The notes beneath the pieces were generated by a model. It saw only the letters and a program-made list of their open reading frames with translations. It searched no databases and was not told the origin of the DNA. A DNA stretch of 64,000 nt from Prorocentrum cordatum (Eukaryota; Sar; Dinophyceae; Prorocentrales; Prorocentraceae): NCBI GenBank assembly GCA_963575745.1, contig CAUYUJ010012670.1:388985-452984 (forward strand). The letters run 5' to 3'. How positions within the stretch are numbered: position 1 is the first letter of the stretch; every line of letters starts with the position of its first letter. A program made the position numbers and the translations under genes. Positions 10,666 to 20,747 of this stretch are shown piece after piece.

Positions 10666-11583
10666 TACTGGGAGCCGGCAGTAAACCGTCAACCATGTTA
10701 CCGCCAGGAGCCTCGTAGAGCTCTTGTCTGCACGGCGCTGCTCGGAACACATGGAGGAAGCTCTCTTACGCGTGAACTGAACAACGTCATCGTTTTTCAG
10801 TTTCGACCGAAAGTCGGTTACTTCAAGTGTTTTGATAGTAGCTGGGATCCGGCGGTAAACCGTCCACCAGGTAACCGCCGGGAGCCTCGTAGAGCTCTGC
10901 TCTCGCGCGGCGCTGCTCGAAGCACACGAAAGAAGCTTTCTCAAGCGTGAAGAAAAAAGATCGAAAAATATGTTTTTTTTATTTCGCATCTTCGCTTCGT
11001 GGACCTAGCTCGAGTGCCAGACCGAGATCGACCTCTCGATGCGAGAAAAGAACGCGCTGGGTGATACTGGATCGGTTTATATGCGCACCACCTCTGTAGC
11101 TCTTCGAAATCTTCAGTTAAGGGAAACCGACAAGATTTGTCAAAATGACTCGTATAATACGAATAGTTTCGCATCTAGCTCGAGTAGCAGACCGAGTTCA
11201 GACCTCTCGATGGAACAGACGAACGCGCCTGATGATTCTGAATCGGTTTCTGTAAGTATCAGCTCTGTAGCTGTCCTAAATCTCGAGTTAAGTACAGAAA
11301 ACCGTCAACGCGTGTCAAGATGACTCGAAGGGGCCGACGGTCCCCTCAAGTCTTTTGATAGTAATATTGCAGCTACGGACCTGAGAATTTAACTGGCAGA
11401 CGCGGCATAACCCGCTACAGGTGGGAAAAATACCTGTTCTTAAAACGAACTTTCAAATTTTGCACAAAGATAGAAAAACCGACCCCAAGACGTCACATTG
11501 TCTCTTAAGGCCGGGTCGGCCAACTAGCTCCACCCTGCGCCCGAATTCCTCTTAGCTCATCTTGCCGAAGAGCTCTACGAGGT
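10666..11583 (+). repeat. Truncated F2 head followed by a full H unit
   Basis: The F2 head (about 10666-10842) breaks off in GTGTTTTGATAGTA and joins the next head at GGGATCCGGCGG. The H unit then contains two monomers, the F2 body with GGCATAACCCGCTACAGG, and a complete tail ending GAGCTCTACGAGGTA near 11583. Confidence 0.7.
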
Positions 11584-13090
11584 ATACATGGTCGGGAAGC
11601 TCTACGAGTCCCCCGGCGGTAAGAAAGGTTGACGGTTTACCGCCAGCGCCCAGTTTCGCACCTGTAGTGGGTTATGCCGCGTCTGCCAGTCAAATTCTCA
11701 GGTCTGTGGGTGCAGTATCACTATCAAAACACCTGGAGCAACCGACTGTGTTCTTAGTCATCTTGACACGCGTTCACGGTTTTCTGTACTTAACTCGAGA
11801 TTTCGGAGAGCTACAGAGCTGATACTTACAGAAACCGATTCAGAATACCTCGTAGAGCTCTCCGGCATCGATGAGATAGAGGAATCCCGGCGCGGGGTGG
11901 AGCTAGTTGGCCGACCCGACCCAAAGAGACAATGTGACAACTTTGGGTGGGTTTTGCTAAGATTTGAAAGAGATTTGACAAATCATTGTAAGAAAGCAAA
12001 TTTTACGCACCTGTAGTGGGTTACGCCGCGTCTGCCAGTCAAATTCTCAGGTCCATAGGTGCAGTACTACTATCAAAACACTTGGAGCAATCGACTTTGG
12101 ATGAAAACCGAAAAATCGTTATTTTTCGAATTTTTCGGCTCTCGCTTCAGAAGCTTTTCTTCATCATCGATGAGCTAGAGGAACTCCGGCGCAGGGTGCA
12201 GCTAGTTGGCCGACCCGACCAGAAGAGACAATGCGACAATTTTGGGTCGGTTTTCCTACGATTTGAAAGATATTTGACAATTCATTTTGAGAAACCAGAT
12301 TCTTCGCACCTGTAGTGGGTTATGCCACGTCTGCCAGTCAAATTCTCAGGTCCGTAGGTGCAGTAATACTATCAAAACACTTGGAGCAACCGACTGTGTT
12401 CCGAGTCATCTTGACACGCGTTCACGGTGTTTTGTACTTAACTCGAGATTTCGGATAGCTACAGAGCTGATACTTACAGAAAGCGATTCAGAATCATCAG
12501 GCGCGTTCGTCTGTTGCATCCAGAGGTCTGAACTCGGTCTCCTACTCGAGCTAGGTCCGTAATTGTTTTTGTATTCTTCGAGTCATTTTGACCAGTGATG
12601 TCGGTTTTCTGTACTCAACTCAAGATTCAGAGGAGCTACAGAGCTGGTACGCACATAAACCGATTCAGTATGACCAGGCGTGTTCGTCTGTTGCACGAAG
12701 AGGCCTGAACTCGGTCTGCTACTCGAGCTAGGTCCACGACACTGTTCGTATTTCTCAAGTTCTCTTTACAGGCGCTGTGGGCATTCTGTACTTAACTCGA
12801 GCTGTAGGTGAGCTGGCGAGCTGGTTCGCACAGAAACCGATCCAGAATCATCAAGGGCGTTTGGCTGAAGCATCTAGAGCTCTGAACAGAGTCTGCTACT
12901 CGAGCTAGGTCCGCAAAACTATGTGTATGCGACCGATTTGTTTGAGTTTCTTTGCTCTCGCGTAAGCTTCCTTCACGTGTTCCGAGGAGCGCTGGGAAAA
13001 GAAAGAGCTCTACGAGGTCCCCGGCGGTAGCCTGGTTGACGGTTTACCGCCGGTTTCCAGTTGCTCTCCGGGTTTTGGACGCTACCAAGT
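11584..13090 (-). repeat. Inverted mosaic: F1 head, F2 pieces and an H unit with monomers
   Basis: It contains an inverted F1 head alone (11584-11654), an F2 middle piece, one satellite monomer, an F2 unit from 11848, a second F2/H unit from about 12164 with monomers (12395-12940) and a complete inverted head ending about 13060, and a short P end fragment (GGTTTTGGACGCTACCAAGT). Confidence 0.65.
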
Positions 13091-14450
13091 TCAACCATTC
13101 ATTTGAGCTTTAGAATTTTTTCCCGTGATATTCGACCTTATTCCCGCTCGCCGTCTTAATCTCAGGTCGATCGGGTAGATATTACTGCCAAAAGCACAAA
13201 GGCGGGATCGGCCGTTTGGGGTCATCTTGACACGCGTCGTGGGTTTTCTGTACTTAACTCGAGCTATAGGACAGCTACAGAGCTGATACTTACAGAAACT
13301 GATTCAGAATCATGAGGCGCGTTTGTATGTTGAATCCAGAGGTCTCAAGTCGGTCTGCTGCTCTAGCTAGGTCCGCGAAACTATTTGTATTGTTCGAGTC
13401 ATCTGGAGAGGTGCCGTCGGTTGTCTGCACTTAACTCGGTCTGTAGGGGGGCTACAGGGCTGGTAGTCACAGAAACTGATTCGGAGACAGCGCGTCCGCC
13501 TGTCGCATGCCGAGGTCTGAACTCGGTCTGCTACTGAGCTAGGTCCGCAAAACTATTCGTATCGTTCGAATCATCTCGACAGGGACTGTCGGTTTTCTGT
13601 ACTTAACTCGAGCTCTAGGGGAGCTACAGAGCTGATACGCACAGAAACCGATGCAGAATGATCAGGCGCTCTAGTCTGTTGCATCCAGAGGTCTCAAGTC
13701 GGTCTGCTGTTCTAGCTAGGTCCGCGAAACGATTCGTATTGTTCGAGTCATCTTGAGAGATGCTGTCGGTTTTCGCACGTAACTCGGGCTGTAGGAGAAC
13801 TACAGAGCTGATACGCACAGAAACTGATTCTGAATCATGGTGCGCCTTCGTCGGTTGCATCCAGAGGTCTGAACTGGGTTTGCTACTCGGGCTAGGTCGC
13901 AAAACTATTCGTATTCTTCGGGTCACCTTAACAGATATTGTCGCTTTTCTGTTTTCAGCTCGGGCTGTAGGAAGGCTACAGAGCAGGTACGCACAGAAAC
14001 CGATCCAGAAGCATCAGGAGCGTTCGTCTGTTGCATCGAGAGGTCTGAAATCGGTCTGCTACCCGATCTAGGTGCTCTCAGTTATTTGCATTCGACCGAT
14101 GGTGAATTTCTTCACTGAACTCGAGCGGCCGAAAAATCAGAAGGAAAGCATGAGGCTTGCAGCATCCAGACGCTTGGTTTGGGTCTGTTGTGAACGCAGA
14201 CGCCAAACACGGACTCGTACTCTGCTACTTTCCCCCAGACGGTATTTTCTACACGCTGCAGATGAGCTACAGAACTGCTCAGCAACAGCAATGGGATATC
14301 ACTAGACGCCTGAGATCAATATGCTATCAGCTCGGGCTGACAAACTATTCGTTCTCTGCTATTTGTTTTTTTGACATAATATATGGTCAGGAAGCTCTAC
14401 GAGTCCCCCGGCGGTGAGAAATGTTGACGGTTTACCGCCGGCGACCAGTT
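13091..14450 (-). repeat. Inverted F1 unit with satellite monomers, interrupted near its head
   Basis: Monomers cover about 13215-14065. The unit resumes at 14330 with GCTCGGGCTGACAAACTATTC and ends in the head hairpin and GCGACCAGT. The interruption at about 14066-14330 is listed separately. Confidence 0.75.
14066..14330. other. Unrecognised insert within an F1 unit
   Basis: About 265 bp unlike the satellite monomers around it (CACTGAACTCGAGCGGCCG to GATCAATATGCTATC). One plus-strand frame stays open (MQHPDAWFGSVVNADAKHG...) but shows no family I know. It could be a captured gene fragment. Confidence 0.4.
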
Positions 14451-14579
14451 CCGGCATGGGGTGGAGCTAGTTGGTCGACCCGGCTAGAAGGGACAATGTG
14501 ACAACTTGTTGGTCGGTTTTGCTAAGATTTGAAAGATAGTTGACAATTCATTTTTTTATATATTTATAAAAAAAAAAAA

Positions 14580-14673
<94 letters not shown>

Positions 14674-14880
14674 GCATAGACGACTATGAGGGTCTCTGCG
14701 TCTTAACATCAGCTCTGTAGGCGCACTTTCACTATCACTATCAAAACACTTGGCGGAACCAACTTCATGTCGACATGAATAACAACGATTTGCACTTTCT
14801 CGTGCTTCCAGAAGCTCTCTCTTTCGATCCTGAGCACTCACGTGCAAGGAGCTCTACGAGGATCTGGCGGTGACCAGGTT
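14451..14880 (-). repeat. Inverted F3 unit split by a poly(A) run
   Basis: F3 body sequence (GTGGAGCTAGTTGG, GATAGTTGACAATTC) is followed by the poly(A) run and then resumes with GACTATGAGGGTCTCTGCG and CATGTCGACATGAA. It ends in a broken head near 14880 that lacks the second hairpin arm. Confidence 0.7.
14568..14672. repeat. Poly(A) run of about 100 bases
   Basis: A nearly pure A run, with a C near its left edge, preceded by TTTTTTATATATTTAT. It lies where F3 normally reads CATTTTGAGAAAGC, so it may be slippage growth of a short A/T tract or a tail left by a retroposition event. Its length may be unreliable in the assembly. Confidence 0.8.
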
Positions 14881-14885
14881 GATTG

Positions 14886-15428
14886 ACATTTTTTCGTGTC
14901 TACTTTAAGTCGGTTCCTGGAAGTGAACTAAAACCTAAACTGGCTCTACAGAGCTGAGCTGCTCTGGGAACAAAATTAATATGCCAATGCTCGGCGTAAA
15001 AATCTGCTTGCTTAAAATGAATGGTCAAATATCTTTCAAATGCCAGCAAAATCGACCCAAAAATGTCACATTGTCTCTTCTGGTCGGGTCGACCAACTAG
15101 CTTCACCCCGCGCCAGAATTCCTCTAGCTCATCGATGGCGAGAAGCTCTACGAGGTAAACCGTCAACCACGTTACCGCCGGGAGCCTCGTAGAGCTCTTT
15201 TCTCGCGCGGCGCTGCTTGGAACACATGGGAAAAGCTTTCTCAAGGATGAGCTGAGAAAATCAAAAAATTACGTTTCCAGTTTTTGGTTGGCAAAGTCGG
15301 TTCCTCCAAGTGTTTTGATAGTAATATTGAGCTACGGACCTGAGATTGCACTGGCAGACGCGGCATAACTCACTACAGGTGCGAAAAACCTGCTCTCAAA
15401 ATGAATTGGCAAATATCTTTGAATTCTT
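14886..15428 (+). repeat. F3 body-tail followed by an F2 unit
   Basis: The F3 part (GAGCTGAGCTGCTC, CCAATGCTCGGCGTAAAAATC, CCAACTAGCTTCACCC) ends in a tail GAAGCTCTACGAGGTAAACC fused directly to an F2 hairpin at about 15157. The F2 unit then runs to AAATATCTTTGAA, where unique sequence starts. Confidence 0.7.
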
Positions 15429-16244
15429 CGCACTTGGTAGCTCATCGCCTGGCGCCCGACGTGGCTGATGGCGGGGGCCCGGCATATTGGCAGGCATGCT
15501 GCTTCCAGCAGTTCGAGCAGATACGCAGTTGCATAGCGCCCCTGCTAAGCACCACCGTCATCGTAACCAACGCTGTAGTCACCCCTCGCGCGTTTCGCGG
15601 CCCCGCAGGGAGCTCCACCGAAGGCCCCAGTGGCCAGCGCTGGAACCAACAATCATTGTCAGCACCATCTCATTGCAGCCAACACCCCATCAACGAAATC
15701 AGAACGAGGGCCCCGCTTCTCACCTAAGTGCCACTGGAACCCGCGGCCCGAATCGCCTGACCCCCAAACACCTTTTGGCTCCAGCGGTGACCCGCTCATC
15801 GTGACTTTGACTGCGCTCACGCAAGTATTACTCGTTCATGTTATCTTTCTGCCAGGATTTGGTCATGGGCTCAGGCAGCAATTCTGTCTCGACGAGAAGG
15901 TTGCTGTTTCTGCTGGTGAGCTGGCCGACAAAGTGGAGGCTTTCGCAACGAAGAGGTTCAAACAAGGCAGGCTTTCTGCAGCCGAGGTCAATGAGCTGAT
16001 GGCGATGTCAGGTCGAGCTGCTCCAGCGAACCCCAACCACGCCCATCGTGATCTAGTGACTGGCCTTCGGAAAAGATCCAGAATGCCCGAAGTGTACCAA
16101 GCTATGATCGACTTGTGGGACTACGACTCCATTCAAAGGCGCAGTATCTAGTGAACTTCCGCTGCCATACGAAGTTCGACTCCCTGGCAGATGAACCTGA
16201 TGCGTGGACTACCTTCCCAGAAGGCGCTGTCCTCAACCGAGCCA
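15429..16244 (+). pseudogene. Captured gene-like fragment of unknown function, frameshifted
   Basis: This is non-repetitive sequence between two repeats. A plus-strand frame from about 15630 to 16151 encodes, in its second half, a plausible soluble segment (KVAVSAGELADKVEAFATKR, then GRLSAAEVNELMAMSG, then MPEVYQAMIDLWDYDS). After a 1-base frame change near 16140 the reading continues as YLVNFRCHTKFDSLADEP and DAWTTFPEGAVLNRA to about 16240. TTTCTGCCAG at about 15849-15858 resembles a 3' splice site, so upstream sequence may be intron. No known domain was recognised. It ends where a P fragment begins, so it is a broken piece, perhaps carried in by a transposon. Confidence 0.4.
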
Positions 16245-17246
16245 GATTTCCCCGGAGAGCTCTCTGAGAGCTAGAGGGTTTGCAATAAGATTAGAAGCCG
16301 GACGGTGGTGGTGCCCGCCAGCAGCCCATAACTCGTAGAGCTTGCCTTAGCTAGTTGCTGGAAGCTTAAAGTAATTCTGGGGCGCTGGAGAGCTAGTTGG
16401 CAAGAAAAAATCTACGGAACTGTTGGCGACTTTTGGTCGGTTAAGAATTGTGTTCTCGGAAATTAGCAATTCGTTAGAGCTCTAGTATATTTCCCCGTGA
16501 TATTCGATCTTATTCCCGCTCGCCATCTTGGTCTCAGCTCGATCGGGTACCTTTTACTGCCAAAAAGCAGGCAGGCGGGATCGGCCGTTTCGAGTCATCT
16601 CGACATGCGTTGTCCGTTTTTTGTACTTAACTCGAGCTAGAGGAGAGCCACAGAGCTGATACTTACAGACACCGATTCAGAATGATGCGGCGCGTTTGTC
16701 TCTTGAATCCCGAGCTCTGAACTCGGTCTGCTGCCCGAGCTAGGTTCTCGAAACTATTCGTATTGTTCGAGTCATCTTGAGAGGTGCGGTCGGTTTTCTG
16801 TACTTAACTCGAGCTAATAGGGGGGCTACAGGGCTGGTAATCACAAAAACCGATTTGGTGACATCAGGCGCGTCGATCTTTTGTATTCAGAGGTCTGAAC
16901 TCGGTCTGCTACTCGAACTAGGTCCGCGAAACTATTCGCTACAGAGCTGTAGGAGAGCTACAGAGCTGATACGCACCGAAACTGATTCGATATTATCGTG
17001 CGCGTTCGCCTGTTGCATCCAGAGGTCTGAACTCGGCTTGCTACTCGGGCTAGGTCCGCAAAACTATGTCTATTCTTTGAGTCACCAGGTCTTGTCCCTT
17101 CCCTGTATTAAACTCGGGCTGTAGGATAGCTACGAGCTGGTACGCACAGCAAACGATCCAGACGCATCAGGGGCGTTCGGCTGTTGTATTCAGAGGTCTG
17201 AAATCGCTCATACTGAAAAACTATTTCTCTGGAATTTTTCTGACAT
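16245..17246 (-). repeat. P fragment and inverted F1 unit with monomers
   Basis: The P piece (GGAGAGCTCTCTGAGAGC to GCCAGCAGCCCAT) joins an inverted F1 tail starting AACTCGTAGAGCTTGCC. Monomers follow at about 16580-17200, with an incomplete head. Confidence 0.75.
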
Positions 17247-18125
17247 TATGGGAACAAGCGGTGAAACGTCAACTTGGTCACCGCCGGGAACCTCGTAGAG
17301 CTCCTTGCACGCGTAAGAGTGCTCAGATTGAAAGCAAACACCTTCTCGGGACATTTCTAGAAAAACGTCGAATTCTATTCCCGCTGTCAACGTAGTGTCG
17401 GTGCCTCCTAAGTTTGCCAGAATTCCTCTAGCTCATCGATGCCGAAGAGCTCTACGACGTACTGGGCGCCGGCGAAACCGTCACCTGCTTACCGCCGGGG
17501 ACTTCGTAGAGCTCTGGTCCCCCAGCTCCTAGCAACACGTGAAGCAAGCTTAAGCGAGAGCCCAAAAACTTTTAAAAATGTCACATACAAATAATTTTGC
17601 GGACTTGGCTCGAGAAGCAGACTCTGTTCATAGCTCTAGATGCTTCAGCCAAACGCCCTCGATGATTCTGTTCGGTTCCCCGCGCACCAGCTCGCTGGCT
17701 GTGCTACAGCTAGAGTTAAGTGCAGAATACCGACAGGGGGACTTCAGAAATACGAATAGTATTGTGAATCTAGCTCGAGTAGCAGAACGAGTTTGGGCTT
17801 CTCGATGCAATTGAATTGGTGCATGTAGAGAAAACCAACGCCACTGCCAAGATGACTCCAATAACACCAACAGTTCGACGGACCTAGCTCGAGTAGCGGA
17901 CCGAGTTCAGGCCTCTGCGTGCAACAGACATACACGCCCGATGATTCTGAATCGAATCTGTAAGTATCCGAAATCTCGAGTTAAGTACCGAAAACTGTGA
18001 ACGCGTGTCAAGATAACACGGAACGCAATTGATTGCTGCAAGTTTTTTGATAGTGATATTGCAGCTACGGATCTCCATAACCTACTACACGTGAGAGGAA
18101 CACAGGTTCGCAGAATGAAACTGGA
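17247..18125 (+). repeat. F3 head, tail fragment and H unit with diverged monomers
   Basis: An F3 head (GCGGTGAAACGTCAACTTGG, GCACGCGTAAGAGTGCTC) is cut short. A tail fragment ends GAGCTCTACGACGTA at 17455. A new head and two or three diverged satellite monomers follow to about 18110. Confidence 0.65.
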
Positions 18126-18152
18126 CCGGGCGGTAAACCGTCAACCAGGTTT
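18126..18152 (+). repeat. Left part of an F2 head hairpin split by a LINE
   Basis: CGGGCGGTAAACCGTCAACC then CAGGTT. The hairpin resumes with CAGGTTACCGCCGGG at about 20462, so CAGGTT is a likely 6-bp target-site duplication. Confidence 0.75.
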
Positions 18153-18365
18153 TTGAGTTTGAGTCAGGGCGCGGACAGCTGTGACAGCTGAGCCCTAAGA
18201 CTCCCAAACGGAGCACAGGGTAGCTAGAGAGGGCATCTCTTATCATCACACTGCCGAGCCACTGAGGCATAGGCAACGGAATAGGATGCAGGAACAAGGA
18301 AAAGGATGCAGTACAACATGTGAAATTGTAAAGGTGTTGGAGAGCTCCAAGCAAGATGAAATGAG

Positions 18366-18880
18366 TCAGCTGCTTGGATGAAAGATGCTACCCAAAATGT
18401 GCTCCACGGCCATACAGAGCCGTTGTGCTGCAATCATCTCACAAAACATGACAGAAGCAGAGGCATCAAGCGAGACAGCTTCCTCCGCCACCAACTGCCA
18501 CGTCCCGTGTACACACAAATCTATACACCATCCTGCAGCACATCCCTCCACAGAGCGACCTCCGTCGAAGAATCCACGGAGGCCGTCTAGTTTTGTTTTA
18601 CTCGCATGTTCAATAAGTGAGGTATGGAACGTAACGTAACTATTTCTGGTTCTGGCCAACCATGTCAGCCTGTCAGCTCTTTCGTTTCCTTCTCGATAGA
18701 TCCACTTGAACATATTGTGGCCCCAACTCGGAGGCCTCATACCATACAACACAGAGATATGATCCACCTGGTTTGAATGTCGCCAAGAATGTGCTTGTAG
18801 ATAATATTGGATGTTGCCCAGAGACCGTTAATCAAATTCACCCCTGTGGAGGAGTCACCAATCAATTCCGTCGGTATCGA
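18366..18880 (-). pseudogene. LINE RNase H region, motifs in permuted order, frameshifted
   Basis: RNase H motifs appear on the minus strand as ELIGDSSTGVNLINGLW (third-Asp type, about 18870-18820), YREGNERADRLTWLAR (fourth-Asp type, about 18690-18645), and then RGFFDGGRSVEGCAAGW (first-Asp type, about 18580-18530) and MFCEMIAAQRLCMAV (Glu type, about 18450-18410). The classical order is first Asp, Glu, third Asp, fourth Asp, so the N-terminal half follows the C-terminal half here. A 1-base frameshift lies near 18772. The last frame stops at 18366. Two tandem domains, each missing a half, are the alternative reading. Confidence 0.6.
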
Positions 18881-20461
18881 GTCCCGAGGCTCCGCATTCC
18901 ACTCCGATGCATGTTCATTAATGTACGCAAGTCGTTTCTCCATCTTCTCGTCCTCCTTCCTTTGCTGCTCCTCCGTCTTCCCCCTCTCCTCCTCCTCCCT
19001 AGCATATCCCGCAGGTTGTGCATGTTTGAAATAACAGTACCCCCACGCCTCCTCCATGTTAGTAACATCCAGTGCCCGCTTCAGAAATTCTTTCCATCCC
19101 TGACGTGAAAAGGATAACGTATGATACCAATCCTTCCCTGATACCAACTCGAAAATGTAATGGAAGTTTCTCAACGCCAGTGGTCTCCCCCCCTCATGCC
19201 GACGCGTCATTAATGGGCGATCTTTCCAAGGCAGTGATGCAATGAAGGCCTGCCGTCGGTCAGTCCACTCCCCCGACCATGCAAAAATACATTCTCTAGC
19301 CTGCATATGCGAGTCCCCTGTGCTACGATGATGAGGTGGAGCCACCCGTCGCCGCTTGTTTGCAGCGATTTCCTGCGACGGCAACTCAACAGAGGAACGC
19401 TTTTGCGACAGAGAATCCTGAGATGGATGGGATGTCTTTGCACGCTTATGCATCTGGGAAATCAGATTGCGCCGATGCGCGGGTAATTGTGTCTGAGAAC
19501 CAGGGAGCTCAAAGGAATCAACAGCATGCATCGTCTCACACACGTCAGGATGACTTCCCATTGATGCCGAGCACACAACACTTGGTAGCACATACATGGG
19601 TTCATCCTGATGTTGTCTCTTGGCCGGCGGTGGCACACACGCAGCAAAGACGTTGGGGCCAGGCTTGCCTGAAGAATCAAAAGTACCTGGAGGAATCTGT
19701 GCGGGCGTTGGGTTCAGGCGTTTCACAGCAAACGTACAGTCCTGAGCCCACTGCCACTGACGAAACAAAAATAGCTGCACAAGAGACGGCCGTCCCAATT
19801 CCAGGGGCATACGCCGCCCACGTTTGTACAAGTTGCATAAGTATATACTCCAATCCATGTCGGCAGGTTTCGGGCGGCGTACCATAGAACACCATATTTT
19901 ACCTTCCCACGTGTGCAACTGTTTCAAGGTGTGGTGGTCCGCTGGCATGCCTTCAACACCGAAAAGTACAAAACTACGCAACCTAGATTCATAATGCTTG
20001 ATTTTCTTCTGGAAGGGTACAGCACGATTCGTATAAAACTTGCGGAACTGACTAAATCGCTTCCAACCCCGAGCCAATTTCCAAGCCACATCATGGTGTT
20101 TGTCAGTCTTGGTCGTGACCAGGCAACCCAGGCACTCCATTTCAGAGCATCGCGGAAGACACAGGGTACCGAGATCGTTCACCTGGACAACGAGGTTCCC
20201 CGTCGAGGCGCCTTCAGAGTCCCCCCCAAAGGCAAGATAGTGTAGTGAGGAATCTTTCCATCTGAAACCGTGTGTATACAGCTGAGCCGAGAAGTCCCCC
20301 ACCATACGTGTGAGCTCAGTCTTTGATTTCGAGAAAAGCAAAATGTTCTCGGCCCAGAGCGCATGAGTAAGATACCTCCCACCAGCCTCCTCCCCCAAAT
20401 CGTACCCCAGCTTCTCCTCCTCCCAATTCAGTACAATCCTATCCCTATACAATCCTATCCT
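18840..20461 (-). pseudogene. LINE reverse transcriptase C-terminal region and linker, inactive
   Basis: The frame enters from the F2 repeat; LINE sequence begins at about 20461. The segment THALWAENILLFSKSKTELT corresponds to the RT palm motif that normally reads A/F-ADD; here the Asp pair is Glu-Asn, so the copy should be catalytically dead. It is followed by the thumb-like part with MECLGCLVTTKTDKHHDVAW and RRPKPADMDWSIYLCNLYKR, a basic linker with KRRRVAPPHHR, a conserved-looking block (SLPWKDRPLMTRRHEGGRP), and a charged likely coiled coil (about 19000-18890). The frame closes at a TGA near 18737, but coding continues in another frame (next entry). Its role would be cDNA synthesis at the nicked target. 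Confidence 0.7.
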
Positions 20462-20747
20462 ACAGGTTACCGCCGGGAACCTCGTAGAGCTCTTTTCTTG
20501 CACGGCGATCGTCGGAACACATGGAGAAAGCTTCTGAGCGAGAAACGAAAAAAAACTTGAAAAAAACACGCTTTTCTGTTTTTATCCAAAGACGGTTCCG
20601 CCAAGTGTTTTCACAGTAATACTGCACCTACAGGCCTGAAAATTTACTGGCAGACGCGGTATAACCCACTACAGGTGCGAAAAATCTGCTTTCTCAAAAT
20701 GAATTGTCAAATATCCTTTAATGTTTCACAAAACCACCCAAACTGGG
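20462..20747 (+). repeat. F2 unit, right part, after the LINE insertion
   Basis: It starts CAGGTTACCGCCGGG, then ACCTCGTAGAGCTC, the F2 body with GTGTTTTCACAGTAATACTG and CCACTACAGGTGCG, and is cut in CAAAACCACCCAAACTGGG, where an F1 head begins. Confidence 0.8.

Larger units (their letters stand above)
18153..20461 (-). mobile_element. 5'-truncated LINE copy, about 2.3 kb
   Basis: The minus strand carries the end of a reverse transcriptase, a linker and RNase H motifs, then about 210 bp of 3' untranslated sequence ending in a CTCAAACTCAAAAA-type tail at the junction. It sits inside an F2 hairpin flanked by CAGGTT on both sides. Loss of the 5' part, the simple 3' tail and the short target duplication are typical of LINE insertion. 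The 5' junction has the repeated sequence TAGGATTGTATAGGGATAGG. It may belong to the same family as the copy at 1-1860, but the two do not overlap in domain content. Confidence 0.8.
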
